A DNA stretch of 27,025 nt from Collinsella sp. AF02-46-1. GTDB taxonomy: Bacteria; Actinomycetota; Coriobacteriia; Coriobacteriales; Coriobacteriaceae. The position numbers were made by a program, and so were the translations under genes. Shown here one piece after another: positions 1-8,660 of this stretch (position 1 is its first letter; each line of letters opens with the position of its first letter). The DNA lies in contig CAKXKM010000016.1 of NCBI GenBank assembly GCA_934876235.1, positions 4,958 through 31,982 of the forward strand, written 5' to 3'. The notes below the pieces were generated by a model. It had not been told where the DNA came from and did not search any database. It saw only the letters and a program-made list of their open reading frames with translations.

Positions 1-395
1 GCGCGGGCGCAGGCGACAGCGGCGGCAAAGACATCTGCCACGGTGGCGGTACCGTCGAGCTTGTGGGCGTTGGCGCCAAAGGTGTTGGCGGTGATCACGT
101 CGCAGCCGGCCTCGACGTACTGTCGCTGAATGTCGGTAATGACCTGGGGCTCCTCAAAGTTGAGCAGCTCGGGCAGGGCGCCTGCCTTCATACCAGCGGC
201 CTGCAACATGGTGCCCATGCCGCCGTCGAACAGCAAGTGCCCCGTGCCCTCGATGGCCGCACGCAGGCGATCGTCCTTAATGCGCAGATCGTCGATCGTG
301 CGCGTCTTGTACGCGGCGCCGTTGCAGCGCGCGGCATTGACAGGTGCCGCCAGCGCAGCACCGTCCAGATCATGAGTGATAAGCGGAGTAAACAT
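1..395 (-). CDS. metH: Cobalamin-dependent methionine synthase, N-terminal part (runs off left edge)
   Basis: Only the first 131 codons are in the window. The start at 395 is set by AGGAG (402-406) six bases upstream, which overlaps the stop of the preceding gene. Residues about 49-131 match the homocysteine-binding domain of MetH (homocysteine S-methyltransferase fold): LLFDGGMGTMLQ, then a Glu/Asn-Phe-Glu segment, and GCDVITANTFGAN. The enzyme moves a methyl group from methyltetrahydrofolate through cobalamin to homocysteine. An N-terminal stretch of about 48 residues precedes the usual domain start, which is longer than I expect for the family. Position behind metF and a MetH-reactivation-domain gene supports the assignment. 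Whether this protein also carries its own activation domain cannot be seen. A homocysteine methyltransferase without the cobalamin domain remains possible, but the neighbour makes MetH more likely. Confidence 0.85.
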   Translation of the reverse strand, partial: MFTPLITHDLDGAALAAPVNAARCNGAAYKTRTIDDLRIKDDRLRAAIEGTGHLLFDGGMGTMLQAAGMKAGALPELLNFEEPQVITDIQRQYVEAGCDVITANTFGANAHKLDGTATVADVFAAAVACAR

Positions 396-404
396 CGAGG
401 GCTC

Positions 405-1193
405 CTAATGGCTGGAATAGCAGGTGGTGTGGGCGGCACGGAAGCGACAGTGCTCGCGCATGCGGCAGATATTGCAGGTGGGGCGGCTCTGGGCGTCGTG
501 GACTTCGCCGTCAAACAGACCAATCACCGCGGTCACGCTCTTGGTGGGCATGAGCAGGCTGGTGGGCGTGACGGTAAGCCCGATGAGCCGCGTGGCGTTG
601 AGCGCATTCACGATCGAGCGCTGGGCCGAGAGCGGGCAGTCGCCATAGCCAGGACTAAAGCGCCAGTTGCCGGCGAGCCCATGAACGGCGGCGTCCGTCT
701 TGACCTGCTGGTCCATTTGCTCAACGGCGGCTTCTACATAGGCAGAGCATGCGGCGTCGAGCACGGCTCCCTCTAGGGGCTGCTGAGCTCCCGTGGTGCG
801 CAGACGACGCTCGGCGTCCATGCCGAGGGTGCATGCCATGAGCGCGGCCATGCGGGCGTCCTTGAGATGTCGATAGATGTCGCGACCGCGCAGCTCAACG
901 TTGGTGCCAACCAGACGGATGCAAGGCTCTCCCTGCTCGTCCACGCCCGTGGCATCGACGGTAAACACGCGCCGCACGCCGCGGGGCTCAATGTCCAGCT
1001 CAAGGCGCTCGACCACAAGCTCAATACGTCGTGACAGCTCGGGCTCAATCTGCTGGCCGCCGTAGCCCAGATACCGCAGCATCTCGGCACGGTCGACACG
1101 GGGATGGTGCGCAGCATCGACACGGTAAAGCGCCGGCGACGCAAGGTCGGCCGGCACTTCGACAGCGGTTGTATCGATGTGCGGTTTTTCCAT
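405..1193 (-). CDS. Free-standing methionine synthase reactivation-domain protein
   Basis: This 262-residue protein resembles the C-terminal AdoMet-binding activation domain of MetH (PF02965). The signature is NWRFSPGYGDCPLSAQ near residues 178-193, followed by a segment similar to the domain's substrate-binding region (TPTSLLMPTKSVTAVIGLF). In canonical MetH this domain re-methylates oxidised cob(II)alamin using AdoMet and a flavodoxin or other reductant; here it is a separate polypeptide that presumably acts in trans on the product of the next gene. The C-terminus has a Cys cluster (CNICRMREHC), which may bind metal or an Fe-S centre; that is an inference. Its ATG overlaps the stop of metF (TAATG, 1191-1195), and its own stop overlaps the ribosome binding site of metH, so the three are translationally coupled. 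Confidence 0.85.
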   Translation of the reverse strand: MEKPHIDTTAVEVPADLASPALYRVDAAHHPRVDRAEMLRYLGYGGQQIEPELSRRIELVVERLELDIEPRGVRRVFTVDATGVDEQGEPCIRLVGTNVELRGRDIYRHLKDARMAALMACTLGMDAERRLRTTGAQQPLEGAVLDAACSAYVEAAVEQMDQQVKTDAAVHGLAGNWRFSPGYGDCPLSAQRSIVNALNATRLIGLTVTPTSLLMPTKSVTAVIGLFDGEVHDAQSRPTCNICRMREHCRFRAAHTTCYSSH

Positions 1194-2065
1194 TACCCCA
1201 GGCGCTCCATAATGGTCGCGGCGATCGCAGGACGATTCATAGTGTACAGGTGCAGACCGGCGGCACCGTGCTCCTTAAGGTCGCAAAGCTGACGGGCGGC
1301 ATAATCTACACCGGCTGCCTGCAGGCTCTCGGGGTCGTTCTCGTACTTGGCGAGAATCTTGATGACGGGGGAGGGCAGCGATGCGCCGCACATAAAGACC
1401 ATGCGGCTGATCTGGGACTTGCCCATAAACGGCATGATGCCCGCGGTGATGGGCACCGTGATGCCCGCCTTGTCGGCAAGCTCGCGGAAGCGGTAGAAGC
1501 ACTCGTTGTCAAAGAAGAGCTGCGTCACAAAGAAGCTCGCGCCGGCGTCCTGTTTTTGCTTGAGGTGTTCGACCGAGAGGTTGAGATCCTCGCAGGCAAT
1601 GTGGCCCTCGGGGTAGGCTGCGGCACCCACGCAAAAGCCGGCGTCGACGAGCTCGGGGATGAGGTCGCGGGCGTAGGCGTAGTCGGAGGCGGGCTTGTCG
1701 TCCTCGGTCGCGCCGGCAGGGAGATCGCCACGCAGGGCCAGGATGTTTTCCACGCCGGCGGTGCGGTACTCATCGATCTTGGCGGCGATATCGGCGTGGG
1801 TACGGCCCACACAGGTGAGGTGCGCCACCGAGGGCGTATCGAATTCGCTCGTAATCATATGCGCGATGGGGGCGGTGGTGGCGCCGTTGCCCGAGCCGCC
1901 AGCCGAGCAGGTGACCGAGACAAAGCTCGGCGAAAGCTTGCACAGATTGCCTGCCACTTCGCGAGCCGTGTCGAGGGTAAGCTCGCCCTTGGGCGGGAAC
2001 ATCTCAAACGAAACGGGTGCAGTGCCCTGGGAAGCTGCCTGCTTAAAAACCTCGTCGACGCGCAT
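1193..2065 (-). CDS. metF: 5,10-Methylenetetrahydrofolate reductase
   Basis: The 290-residue protein is a single-domain bacterial MTHFR. It has the N-terminal catalytic Glu in VSFEMFPPKGE, the LTCVGRTHADI strand, the ILALRGDLP flavin/folate motif, and FFVTQLFFDNECFYRF followed by ITAGIMPFM. It reduces 5,10-methylene-THF to 5-methyl-THF, the methyl donor for MetH two genes downstream. The start at 2065 (MRVDEVFKQ) has AAAGGAG seven bases upstream; an in-frame start 22 codons earlier has no ribosome binding site and adds residues unlike the family. No separate C-terminal regulatory domain is present, as usual in bacteria. I see no recognisable SAM, cobalamin or T-box riboswitch between this gene and glnN. 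Confidence 0.93.
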   Translation of the reverse strand: MRVDEVFKQAASQGTAPVSFEMFPPKGELTLDTAREVAGNLCKLSPSFVSVTCSAGGSGNGATTAPIAHMITSEFDTPSVAHLTCVGRTHADIAAKIDEYRTAGVENILALRGDLPAGATEDDKPASDYAYARDLIPELVDAGFCVGAAAYPEGHIACEDLNLSVEHLKQKQDAGASFFVTQLFFDNECFYRFRELADKAGITVPITAGIMPFMGKSQISRMVFMCGASLPSPVIKILAKYENDPESLQAAGVDYAARQLCDLKEHGAAGLHLYTMNRPAIAATIMERLG

Positions 2066-2228
2066 ATCGTGCTCCTTTAGATACGTAATAGTGTGATGTG
2101 TTGTAAGGATTCTACAGCACCACTGTGTCACGGTGGAGTTTCACTCGCTATTTGAGGATACTAATCAAAGATGCCTTGCTATCGGCTTTATCTATAACAG
2201 AGCGGCTAATCTAGGCACGGACTATAAA

Positions 2229-2410
2229 GACTGGTATCTGATGCGAAATACCAGTCAATTTAGCCCCGTCCTAAATTGACTACCCTTAAACCATGCGGGG
2301 AGGTCTGCAATTTATACAGTTCATTGGCTGTTAAGGGTGGCAATACTGCCGCGATGCGGTAACCTCATTGATTGGTTTCGCGACAGCAACACAACGGTAA
2401 TGTCGCGGAA
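2229..2410 (+). promoter_or_regulatory. Structured leader / operator region upstream of glnN
   Basis: The stretch 2066-2491 has no gene. From 2229 on it is a chain of inverted repeats. A 9-bp perfect pair lies at 2229-2237/2248-2256 (GACTGGTAT). An 11-bp perfect pair lies at 2253-2263/2271-2281 (AGTCAATTTAG, 7-base loop). The two share 2253-2256, so as RNA hairpins they partly exclude each other. An 8-bp perfect pair (ACCCTTAA) at 2282-2289/2331-2338 abuts them, a short TGCCGC/GCGGTA hairpin is at 2347-2361, and a 10-bp pair with one G-T is at 2376-2385/2401-2410. A last small hairpin is at 2452-2470. None has a T tract. They could be a cis-acting RNA controlling glnN or DNA dyads for a nitrogen regulator. 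I could not fix a promoter: TATACA at 2313-2318 is the best -10 but lacks a good -35. No match to a riboswitch class that I know. Confidence 0.5.
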
Positions 2411-2491
2411 ACACGGCGAGCCTAAGCTATGACTCGTTCGTTAGTAATCAACACCGCTTCTCACGCGGTGCCGATACGAAGGGAGTTCCGT

Positions 2492-4579
<2,088 letters not shown>

Positions 4580-4608
4580 AGCGTAACTGACATATCGTCA
4601 CGGTATTG

Positions 4609-4647
4609 AGCCGGGGTCCGCATCGCGCGGGCCCCGGCTATTTGTTT
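4609..4647 (+). terminator. Rho-independent terminator of glnN
   Basis: A G+C-rich hairpin pairs AGCCGGGG (4609-4616) with CCCCGGCT (4632-4639), and additional pairs extend into the loop. It is followed by ATTTGTTT. It lies 30 bases after the glnN stop codon. Confidence 0.8.
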
Positions 4648-4695
4648 GCGAAGGACGCTTTGGATCCCGCTTTGCAACTGATTCGCCCACACAAT

Positions 4696-4930
4696 AAGGG
4701 GTCGTGGGCAAAAAACGTCAAATATGAGTACTGTCACAAGCCCTGTAGCATTATCTTTTTGCAAAATATGCAGTGTTACGCAACATATGTCCAAGTACTT
4801 AACTGATAAATGCCTGCAATTCCTCCGCCGTAGGACGCCTTGTGTCCAAATCGCCTTCTGATGGCATGAAATCGCTGTTACTAAATTGGTAACAGTACTC
4901 ATATTTGCTATTTTTTGTCCACGGGCCCTT
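4696..4930. repeat. MITE-like element with about 39-bp terminal inverted repeats (element 1)
   Basis: The ends 4703-4734 and 4892-4923 are inverted copies of each other, 28 of 32 bases identical by eye, both reading inwards as CGTGGnCAAAAAA, three variable bases, then CAAATATGAGTACTGT. Similarity continues weakly outwards over AAGGG to 4696 and 4930. The inner 157 bases are comparatively A+T-rich and contain a GTTAC/GTAAC hairpin (about 4877-4893). No transposase or credible protein is inside; open frames crossing it have no ribosome binding site. Size, intergenic location and long inverted ends fit a non-autonomous element or a large stem-loop. No clear target-site duplication is visible. 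A related element lies at 17554-17767. Confidence 0.65.
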
Positions 4931-4957
4931 GGATGACAGTGTGATTTTATGCCTTCG

Positions 4958-5045
4958 GGGTTCGAATCCCGGCGTATGGGTAGCAAAAAGCCCGCTACCG
5001 AATTGGTAACGGGCTTCACAGATTCTGTGGTGCCCCCAGCGGGAT
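4958..5045. repeat. 88-bp direct repeat, copy 1, containing a tRNA-Glu 3'-end fragment
   Basis: This block is matched without gaps by 5147-5234 (offset 189), with about 72 of 88 bases equal by eye; the first 37 bases differ at only two positions. In order it holds a T-arm-like sequence on the plus strand (GGTTCGAATCCCGG), a terminator-type hairpin (4988-4999/5005-5016) whose T run faces the minus strand, and, on the minus strand at 5028-5045, 18 bases identical to the 3' end of the neighbouring tRNA-Glu including the CCA. The rest of a tRNA is absent here. It may be a decayed tandem tRNA duplication or the scar of an integration into the tRNA 3' end. Confidence 0.7.
4982..5016 (-). terminator. 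Terminator hairpin in copy 1 of the 88-bp repeat
   Basis: On the minus strand AAGCCCGTTACC pairs with GGTAGCGGGCTT, with a five-base loop, followed by a T run (A run at 4985-4989 on the plus strand). It now has only a tRNA fragment upstream of it. Confidence 0.65.
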
Positions 5046-5146
5046 GTCCGCGTGCGGCTGGCGCCGCCCGCATTCGCTGTGTCGCTCCGCTCCTTGCGTG
5101 CTGCGCTGGAAAATGCTTGCGCGTTTCCTCAGCTCCGCACCCTGTC

Positions 5147-5234
5147 GGGTTCGAATCCCGGCGTTGGGGTAGCAAAAAGCCCGTCACCGCGGGGGTAACG
5201 GGCTTCTCGTTTCAAATGGTGCCCCCAGCGGGAT
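5147..5234. repeat. 88-bp direct repeat, copy 2, joined to the intact tRNA-Glu
   Basis: This is the second copy of the block at 4958-5045. It runs from a plus-strand T-arm-like sequence through the functional-looking minus-strand terminator into the last 18 bases of tRNA-Glu. The 101 bases between the two copies (5046-5146) contain a GCGG/CCGC hairpin but no recognisable gene. Confidence 0.7.
5171..5205 (-). terminator. Terminator of tRNA-Glu
   Basis: The minus-strand hairpin pairs 5194-5205 with 5177-5188 (AAGCCCGT arm, one mismatch), followed by TTTTT (A run at 5174-5178). It lies 11 bases after the tRNA CCA end. Confidence 0.8.
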
Positions 5235-5293
5235 TCGAACCCGCGATATCCACCTTGAAAGGGTGGCGTCCTTGGCCGCTAGACGATGGGGAC
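5217..5293 (-). tRNA. tRNA-Glu (anticodon TTC)
   Basis: The minus strand folds as a 77-base tRNA. The acceptor stem GTCCCCA/TGGGGGC has one G-U pair, the anticodon loop is CTTTCAA (anticodon TTC, glutamate), the T-arm is GCGGGTTCGAATCCCGC, and the CCA end is encoded. It is transcribed from a nearby -10 box and stopped by the hairpin at 5171-5205. Confidence 0.95.
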
Positions 5294-5303
5294 AGCGGGA
5301 AAG

Positions 5304-5309
5304 AGTATA
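5304..5309 (-). promoter_or_regulatory. -10 box of tRNA-Glu
   Basis: TATACT on the minus strand ends ten bases before the mature tRNA 5' end. No good -35 hexamer is found at 16-18 bases upstream. Confidence 0.5.
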
Positions 5310-5349
5310 GCAGACTTTTTTGCCGGCGCGTATATCGTTGGCAAACTGG

Positions 5350-5387
5350 AAAACCACCACAAAGGTACCTGTCCCCTTTGTGGTGGT
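5350..5387 (-). terminator. Terminator-like 13-bp perfect hairpin after murT-gatD
   Basis: The arms 5353-5365 and 5375-5387 (ACCACCACAAAGG and its complement) are perfectly paired around a nine-base loop. On the minus strand the hairpin is followed by TTTTCC. It begins seven bases after the murT-gatD stop, which fits a terminator for that operon; the T run is short. Confidence 0.65.
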
Positions 5388-5393
5388 GGGGTG

Positions 5394-7571
5394 CTAGGGG
5401 AGGAGCTTCATGGCGGCGTCGTGGGCGGCGTGCTCGTAGGCGTCGTCGAGGGGTTTGAGCGGCAACAGGGCGGCGGCCTGTGCGTCGCCACGGCGTTCGA
5501 GGGCGTGGGCGATGAGCCAGTCGGCGAGCTCGGGGTTCTTGGGCAGTGCCGGCCCGTGTAAGTACGTGCCGATGACTCCCTTGTGGATGAGGCCCTCAAA
5601 GCCATCGTCGCCGTTGTTGCCGGTGCCCACGACGACGGACGTTCCGAGCGGCGTCGCCTCTGCGTCGAGCAGGGTGCGGCCGCCGTGGTTCTCGAATCCC
5701 ACAAAGGGCTCGGGTGCCAGGTCGGTCTTGACGGCGACGTTGCCGATCAGGCGGTCGGAGCCGCGCACTGTCTCGGCGGCAATGACGCCCAGACCCTCGA
5801 TGCGATCCTCGCCCATATAGTACGAACGGCCGAGCAGCTGATAGCTGCCGCAGATGGCAAGCAGTGAGCCGCCATCCTCAACATAGGCCGCGACCTTGTC
5901 TTTTTGGGCGAGCAACTCGTGTGCCACGGCTAGCTGGTCGCGGTCGGAGCCGCCACCCATCATGACGATATCGGCATCGGTCAAATCAAGCGTCTCGCCC
6001 ATACGGACCTCGTCTACACGCACGGGAATGCCACGCCAGGCGCAGCGGCGCTCGAGCGCGATAACATTGCCGCCGTCACCGTAGAGGTTAAGGGCATCGG
6101 GATACAGGTAGACGATGCGCAGGGGACGCGAAAGCTCGACCGGCGCGATGCCGACAGGAAGAGCGCTGCCGTCGGCACGGACTACGGCGCGGGCAGCAAC
6201 CGTGGCTGCATCGGCACCCTTCAGCCCGTCGAGTTCTTTGACCAGCGGCGGGAAGGCCGTGTAGTTGGCGACGGCGTAGAAGGTGTCATCGGCGGCCTCG
6301 TCTGCCACGGCACCGATCGCCTGCGCGATGTCCGAGATAATCGCGGCGTCGATGCCGGCGTACTTCAGGCGTACCTGCATATCGTGCGCGCGCGTACCCC
6401 CGACAAAGGCGATAAGCCCTGGGGTATCGGCGATGCGCTCGAAGTCGACGTCGTAGATCCACGAGACATCGTGGCCGTCGGCGTCGTTGTCGTTCAGGAA
6501 GAAGGCGCAGAGCCTGCCGCCTGCCGTTTTAATGGACTGGATCTGGCGATCGAAGCCCACGGGATTTTTGGCCAGGTTTGCCTCGACGGTACGGCCGGCG
6601 ATCTCCCAGCGGCCCATGCGTCCGCCGGCGGGGACGTAGGCATCGAGCGTTGGCTGCAGATGTGCCGCGTCCACGCCCAACTCGCGCGCCGCAAAGAAGG
6701 CGGCGGCAACGTTGTAGACCATGTACAGGCCGTTGTAGCGCGTGGCGATGTGCGTTGCGGGCGCTTGTGCCTCGGGTCCAAAGTTCAGGTCAAAGCCGTA
6801 GCCGTCGCAGCCGAGTTCCACGCCCGTCACGCGACGGACAAGCCCAGGGCGGGCCCAGCCGCACGAAGGACAATGATAGGCGCCGAGCTGGCCGTACTGC
6901 ACATAGTCGTATTCCAACGGCGCGTTGCACTGCGAGCAAAAACGCGAGTCGCTAATGCGATCGGACTCGGTGCCCGTGGCACCGTCGATGCCAAAGGCGA
7001 TGCTCGTGTTGGGGACGCGTGCGGCGATCGAGGCGCACAGCGGATCGTCGGCGTTATAGATGAGCATCGTTGCCGGCGAAAGCTCCAGCGCGTGGGCGAT
7101 GACGTCCTGGGTGTGGTCGATCTCGCCGTAGCGGTCCAGCTGGTCGCGGAACAGGTTGAGCAGCACAAAGTAGGTCGGCTTGAGCTTGGGCAGGACGCGC
7201 ACCGTGTAGAGCTCGTCGCACTCAAAGACGCCTACGCGCTTGCCGCTTCCGGCACGCTTAAGATCGCTGCGGCTCTCGAGCAGGGCGCCCACCACGCCCG
7301 GCTCCATGTTGTTTCCGGCACGGTTGCATACCACGGTGGCGCCGCTGGCGGCAACGGCGTCGGCGATGAGGTTGGAGGTGGTGGTCTTGCCGTTGGTGCC
7401 GGTGATTACCACGCTGCGGTCGACAAGGTCCGCGAGGTTGCTCAGCAACTCGGGGTCGATCTTCATGGCGATGCGGCCGGGGAGTACGCCGCCCTGGCGC
7501 TTAAGGACGGAGCGCAGCCCCCAGCGGGCGATATCGCTCGAGGTGCAGGCGAGAGATGAGCGGAAGTTCAT
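5394..7571 (-). CDS. MurT-GatD fusion: lipid II isoglutaminyl synthase
   Basis: This 725-residue protein joins the two subunits that amidate the D-glutamate of lipid II to D-isoglutamine, which are separate proteins in Staphylococcus aureus. Residues 1 to about 470 are MurT-like: a Mur-ligase ATP loop GTNGKTTT (58-65), LFRDQLDRYGEIDHT, and a four-Cys zinc-ribbon insert (CSQCNAP ... YHCPSCGW, about 210-235). From about residue 483 (LRIVYLYPDALNLYGD) it is GatD, a class I glutamine amidotransferase with the nucleophile in LLAICGSYQLLG (Cys574) and the His in GTYLHGPALPKNP (His672). The start has AGGA nine bases upstream. It follows two helical-repeat genes on the same strand with a 45-base gap, so it is probably the last gene of that operon. 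The substrate is cytosolic-face, membrane-anchored lipid II. Confidence 0.9.
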   Translation of the reverse strand: MNFRSSLACTSSDIARWGLRSVLKRQGGVLPGRIAMKIDPELLSNLADLVDRSVVITGTNGKTTTSNLIADAVAASGATVVCNRAGNNMEPGVVGALLESRSDLKRAGSGKRVGVFECDELYTVRVLPKLKPTYFVLLNLFRDQLDRYGEIDHTQDVIAHALELSPATMLIYNADDPLCASIAARVPNTSIAFGIDGATGTESDRISDSRFCSQCNAPLEYDYVQYGQLGAYHCPSCGWARPGLVRRVTGVELGCDGYGFDLNFGPEAQAPATHIATRYNGLYMVYNVAAAFFAARELGVDAAHLQPTLDAYVPAGGRMGRWEIAGRTVEANLAKNPVGFDRQIQSIKTAGGRLCAFFLNDNDADGHDVSWIYDVDFERIADTPGLIAFVGGTRAHDMQVRLKYAGIDAAIISDIAQAIGAVADEAADDTFYAVANYTAFPPLVKELDGLKGADAATVAARAVVRADGSALPVGIAPVELSRPLRIVYLYPDALNLYGDGGNVIALERRCAWRGIPVRVDEVRMGETLDLTDADIVMMGGGSDRDQLAVAHELLAQKDKVAAYVEDGGSLLAICGSYQLLGRSYYMGEDRIEGLGVIAAETVRGSDRLIGNVAVKTDLAPEPFVGFENHGGRTLLDAEATPLGTSVVVGTGNNGDDGFEGLIHKGVIGTYLHGPALPKNPELADWLIAHALERRGDAQAAALLPLKPLDDAYEHAAHDAAMKLLP

Positions 7572-7616
7572 GAAGCCGTTCCTAACGTGACTGACATGGT
7601 CGTGACGTTTGCGCCG

Positions 7617-8660
7617 TTAAAAGCCGTAACGGCGCGCAAATTCCTGGGCAAGCTGCGATACGTCTTCGAAAGCGCTGGCCCAGGGGGCAAAGTCGGGAGT
7701 ATCCGAGATGATGCCGTCGGCTTCCCAAACTGCCTGATGCGAAAGGTCCCAGGGGTCGTGCGGCTCGGGCCGGCAGGGAAGGTACGGTGTCTGATACGTG
7801 GGGTTCAGCAAAAAGAACGCGCCGCCCTCGCAGCGGTTGGCAAACTCGCGCAGCGCGCGTGTGGCCGGGCGCATCTTGTTCGTTTTGAACAGCAAGATCG
7901 TGCGGGCGAGCAGGTACCAGGGGGAGTCCTCGAGGACATCGGCCCCCATCTGTTCCTCGAGCTGGTGGGCCAGGGCAAAAAAGCCGTCCTCGTCTTCCAG
8001 ACGAGCGAGGGCGAGTAGCACGGTGCCTGCAGCTCGGGTGGGATAGCCCTCCGCCTTAAGAACACGGCGAGAATAGTTGGCGGCGGCACGGTAACGAGCG
8101 CTCGCCATGCACAGCTGCGAGATGGCCTCGAGCGTGTGGAGCCACCCGATAAGCGCCGGCTCGCTTACGGTGAGATCGGCCGCCGTCACGCCGTCCGTCA
8201 AAACCTTGTTGGCCCAGTAGTGTGGGGCCTCCATGTCGAACCCGGGCACGCTTTGCTGCAGGTAATCAGCCGTGGTCGCCTCGAGTTTCATCAGGTCGCC
8301 CAGGCAGGCGTCGACGGGCGTGTCCGCCAAAATGATGGCGAGCAGCTGGGCATCGACGGCCAGCGCATCGACGCGGACAATCTTGAGCAGCTCATCGCGC
8401 ATATCGTCGAACAGGCGGTTGCGTGTCTTCTCAAACTCCTCGTCGCTGCCCATGTCCTCGATGCGATGGAGTTCGTCGAGCAGGTGGCGGTGGACGCCGG
8501 CATAGGACAGCAGCGCCTGGGCATGCTCGGTCTGCGCATACTTGTGAGGGTTGACGCTCACGTCGTTATGGACAAGATCGCGTGCTGCATCGGTGAGTTC
8601 GGGGTGCGACGCAACGTAGGCGCGCTCCAGGTAGGCGGGGATGTAGACGCTCGGATCCAT
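7617..8660 (-). CDS. Helical (TPR-like) repeat protein of unknown function, paralogue 1
   Basis: I do not recognise a named family in this 347-residue protein. It is soluble, acidic and almost entirely predicted helix, with TPR-like pairs such as ALIGWLHTLEAISQLCMASARYRAAANYSRRVLKAEGYPTR around residues 165-205. The pattern of Trp, Tyr and Ala, and LLALARLE near 215, repeats in the upstream neighbour, so the two look like diverged paralogues. The C-terminal part is Pro/Trp-rich (PWDLSHQAVWEADG). No signal peptide, membrane segment or catalytic motif is visible. Its ATG overlaps the stop of the upstream gene (TAATG at 8658-8662) and it has GGGAGGAG upstream. It sits 45 bases before murT-gatD in the same orientation, which suggests but does not prove a link to cell-wall synthesis. 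Confidence 0.75.
   Translation of the reverse strand: MDPSVYIPAYLERAYVASHPELTDAARDLVHNDVSVNPHKYAQTEHAQALLSYAGVHRHLLDELHRIEDMGSDEEFEKTRNRLFDDMRDELLKIVRVDALAVDAQLLAIILADTPVDACLGDLMKLEATTADYLQQSVPGFDMEAPHYWANKVLTDGVTAADLTVSEPALIGWLHTLEAISQLCMASARYRAAANYSRRVLKAEGYPTRAAGTVLLALARLEDEDGFFALAHQLEEQMGADVLEDSPWYLLARTILLFKTNKMRPATRALREFANRCEGGAFFLLNPTYQTPYLPCRPEPHDPWDLSHQAVWEADGIISDTPDFAPWASAFEDVSQLAQEFARRYGF

Noticed and set aside
2066..2228. Possible SAM, cobalamin or T-box leader for the metF operon
   Set aside because: I looked for the conserved cores and a terminator/antiterminator pair on the minus strand and saw none.
2429..2491. Upstream in-frame start for glnN adding 21 residues
   Set aside because: No ribosome binding site, residues unlike the family, and a CACCGC/GCGGTG hairpin lies in it; the start at 2492 has AAGGGAG.
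5341..5387. Mobile element suggested by the 13-bp perfect inverted repeat
   Set aside because: Its position seven bases after murT-gatD with a short T run on the minus strand is explained by a terminator.
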